From Myxococcales bacterium (GTDB taxonomy: Bacteria > Myxococcota_A > Polyangia > Fen-1088), in NCBI GenBank assembly GCA_003142855.1, contig PLNW01000143.1:1-64000 (forward strand): a stretch of 64,000 bases of DNA, in the 5' to 3' direction. This document shows positions 63,287 to 64,000 of this stretch, in pieces. Under the pieces are notes generated by a model, which was given only the letters and a program-made list of their open reading frames with translations, did no database searches and was not told the origin of the DNA. Position 1 is the stretch's first letter. Each line of letters starts with the position of its first letter. Both the position numbers and the translations under genes were made by a program.

Positions 63287-64000
63287 ATGAAGCCAATCCT
63301 TTGCAATTCGGGCCTCGGTCTTCTGCTTGCGCTGCTGTGCTACGGGTGTGTGGGGGATCCTTCCGGGACTGATTTTGGCCCCACGATTTTCGGCGGCAAG
63401 ACTGGTTCAGGTAGCTCTGCTGGCTCGGGGGGCTCGACCGTTTCTGCGGGCAACGGCGGCTCTGTGGGCTCGGCTGGTTCCGCTGGTCCGATCAGCTCCA
63501 GCGGCGCAACCAGCGCCGCTGGCTCGGCTAGCGCCGGTGGCGCTACCAACTCCGCTGGCGCACCGAGCTCTGCTGGCGCGCTGAGCGCCGCTGGCGCAAT
63601 CAGTTCGAGCGGCACAACCAACGCCGACGACGCAACCAGCGCCGCTGGCGCAACCAACTCGGGCGGCGCAACCAACGCCGCTGGCGCAATCAGCTCGGGC
63701 GGCACGACCAACGCCGGTGGCTCGACCCGCCCCGGCGGCACAACCCGTGCCGGCGGCTCGACTAGCGCCGGCGGCTCGACCAACGTCGGCGGCGTGAGCA
63801 GCTCCAGCAGCTCGGCGCGCTCCGGTGGCACAACCAGCGCCGGTGGCTCGACTAACGCCGGCGGCTCGACCAGCGCCGGTGGCTCGACCAGCGCCGGTGG
63901 CTCAATCAGTTCTGGCGGTTCGATCAGTCGGCCTGACGCCTCACCCCCAGACACCGGTGGGAGCAACACGAACTGCACTCCGGTCGCCACCAAGATCATC
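63287..64000 (+). CDS. Repeat-rich lipoprotein, 3' end outside the window
   Basis: The frame from ATG 63287 stays open to the last base (238 codons). The signal peptide ends in a lipobox (LLCYGC). From ~residue 40 to ~220 the sequence is short Gly/Ser/Ala/Thr units such as SGGATNAAG, STSAGGSTNAGG, ISSSG, giving a long flexible spacer like those in the lipoproteins at 17469-18902, 20127-21866 and 23050-24186. The first residues after the spacer (DASPPDTGGSNTNCTPVATK) suggest a functional domain beginning past the window. The function cannot be called. Confidence 0.75.
   Translation, partial: MKPILCNSGLGLLLALLCYGCVGDPSGTDFGPTIFGGKTGSGSSAGSGGSTVSAGNGGSVGSAGSAGPISSSGATSAAGSASAGGATNSAGAPSSAGALSAAGAISSSGTTNADDATSAAGATNSGGATNAAGAISSGGTTNAGGSTRPGGTTRAGGSTSAGGSTNVGGVSSSSSSARSGGTTSAGGSTNAGGSTSAGGSTSAGGSISSGGSISRPDASPPDTGGSNTNCTPVATKII

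Noticed and set aside
63340-63999. A minus-strand frame rich in EPPALV repeats
   Set aside because: It is the reverse of the repetitive spacer of the lipoprotein at 63287; the plus frame has the signal peptide and lipobox.

Overview
The window reads as one high-GC Gram-negative chromosome segment, most likely from a myxobacterium-like (Myxococcota, Polyangia-type) genome. The support is indirect: very high third-position GC, many lipoproteins carrying long Gly/Ser/Thr/Ala-rich spacers, outer-membrane barrels, abundant CXXCH haem motifs, a cytochrome c maturation cluster and metacaspase-type proteases. No taxonomic search could be run. 

Layout. 0-4.4 kb is a damaged region: barrel and NHL-repeat fragments meet back to back near 580, followed by a beta-propeller protein and an ECF sigma factor joined in frame to a caspase-like protease, with a 155-bp MITE just upstream. 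4.6-10.9 kb holds housekeeping genes: metG (methionyl-tRNA synthetase), icd (isocitrate dehydrogenase) and a SWIM-SNF2 helicase. 11-17.5 kb is a conflict/toxin-antitoxin island: an AbiEii-type nucleotidyltransferase with a 1266-aa winged-helix/helical-repeat partner, a Phd/PIN pair, and a small ORF overlapping a second nucleotidyltransferase. 17.5-24.2 kb carries surface lipoproteins (GH5 cellulase, GH105 hydrolase, a Cys-rich lipoprotein), a methyltransferase and a TPR protein. 24.2-31.2 kb has a YhbY protein, an Lgt-like enzyme fused to a barrel-like domain, a MITE-interrupted membrane gene, transposase remnants, a vWA lipoprotein, an NmrA-type protein and one copy of a 170-bp duplication at each end. 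31-35 kb has DUF72, Ku and a LigD remnant fused to RCC1 repeats. 35-48.5 kb is mixed: radical SAM, a large propeller membrane protein, a barrel/lipoprotein pair, tyrosine recombinase remnants, an APC permease, a PilZ-like protein, an alcohol dehydrogenase/ABM pair and a DedA protein. 48.5-55 kb is a compact ccm operon (ccmF, an unknown periplasmic gene, ccmA, ccmB, ccmC, ccmD) followed by a VapBC-like pair. 55.7-63.1 kb is a redox operon: outer-membrane barrel, multihaem lipoprotein, TPR anchor, a 27-haem cytochrome and a cNMP-binding/4x[4Fe-4S]/membrane-cytochrome fusion. The window ends inside another repeat-rich lipoprotein. 

How it fits together. The Ccm proteins would attach haem to the dozens of CXXCH sites encoded immediately downstream. 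The redox operon could carry electrons from the inner membrane (FeS/cytochrome b fusion) through the 27-haem protein and haem lipoprotein to the barrel, which is the logic of a porin-cytochrome conduit for extracellular electron transfer; this is inference. The 14.8-17.5 kb island is the best candidate for an undescribed defence or toxin-antitoxin system, because a 10-bp palindrome recurs upstream of both genes of the first module and one copy lies inside a near-consensus promoter. Several mid-gene junctions (near 580, 2915, 3735, 32740, 34010 and 42680) show deletion or rearrangement, or else assembly joins.
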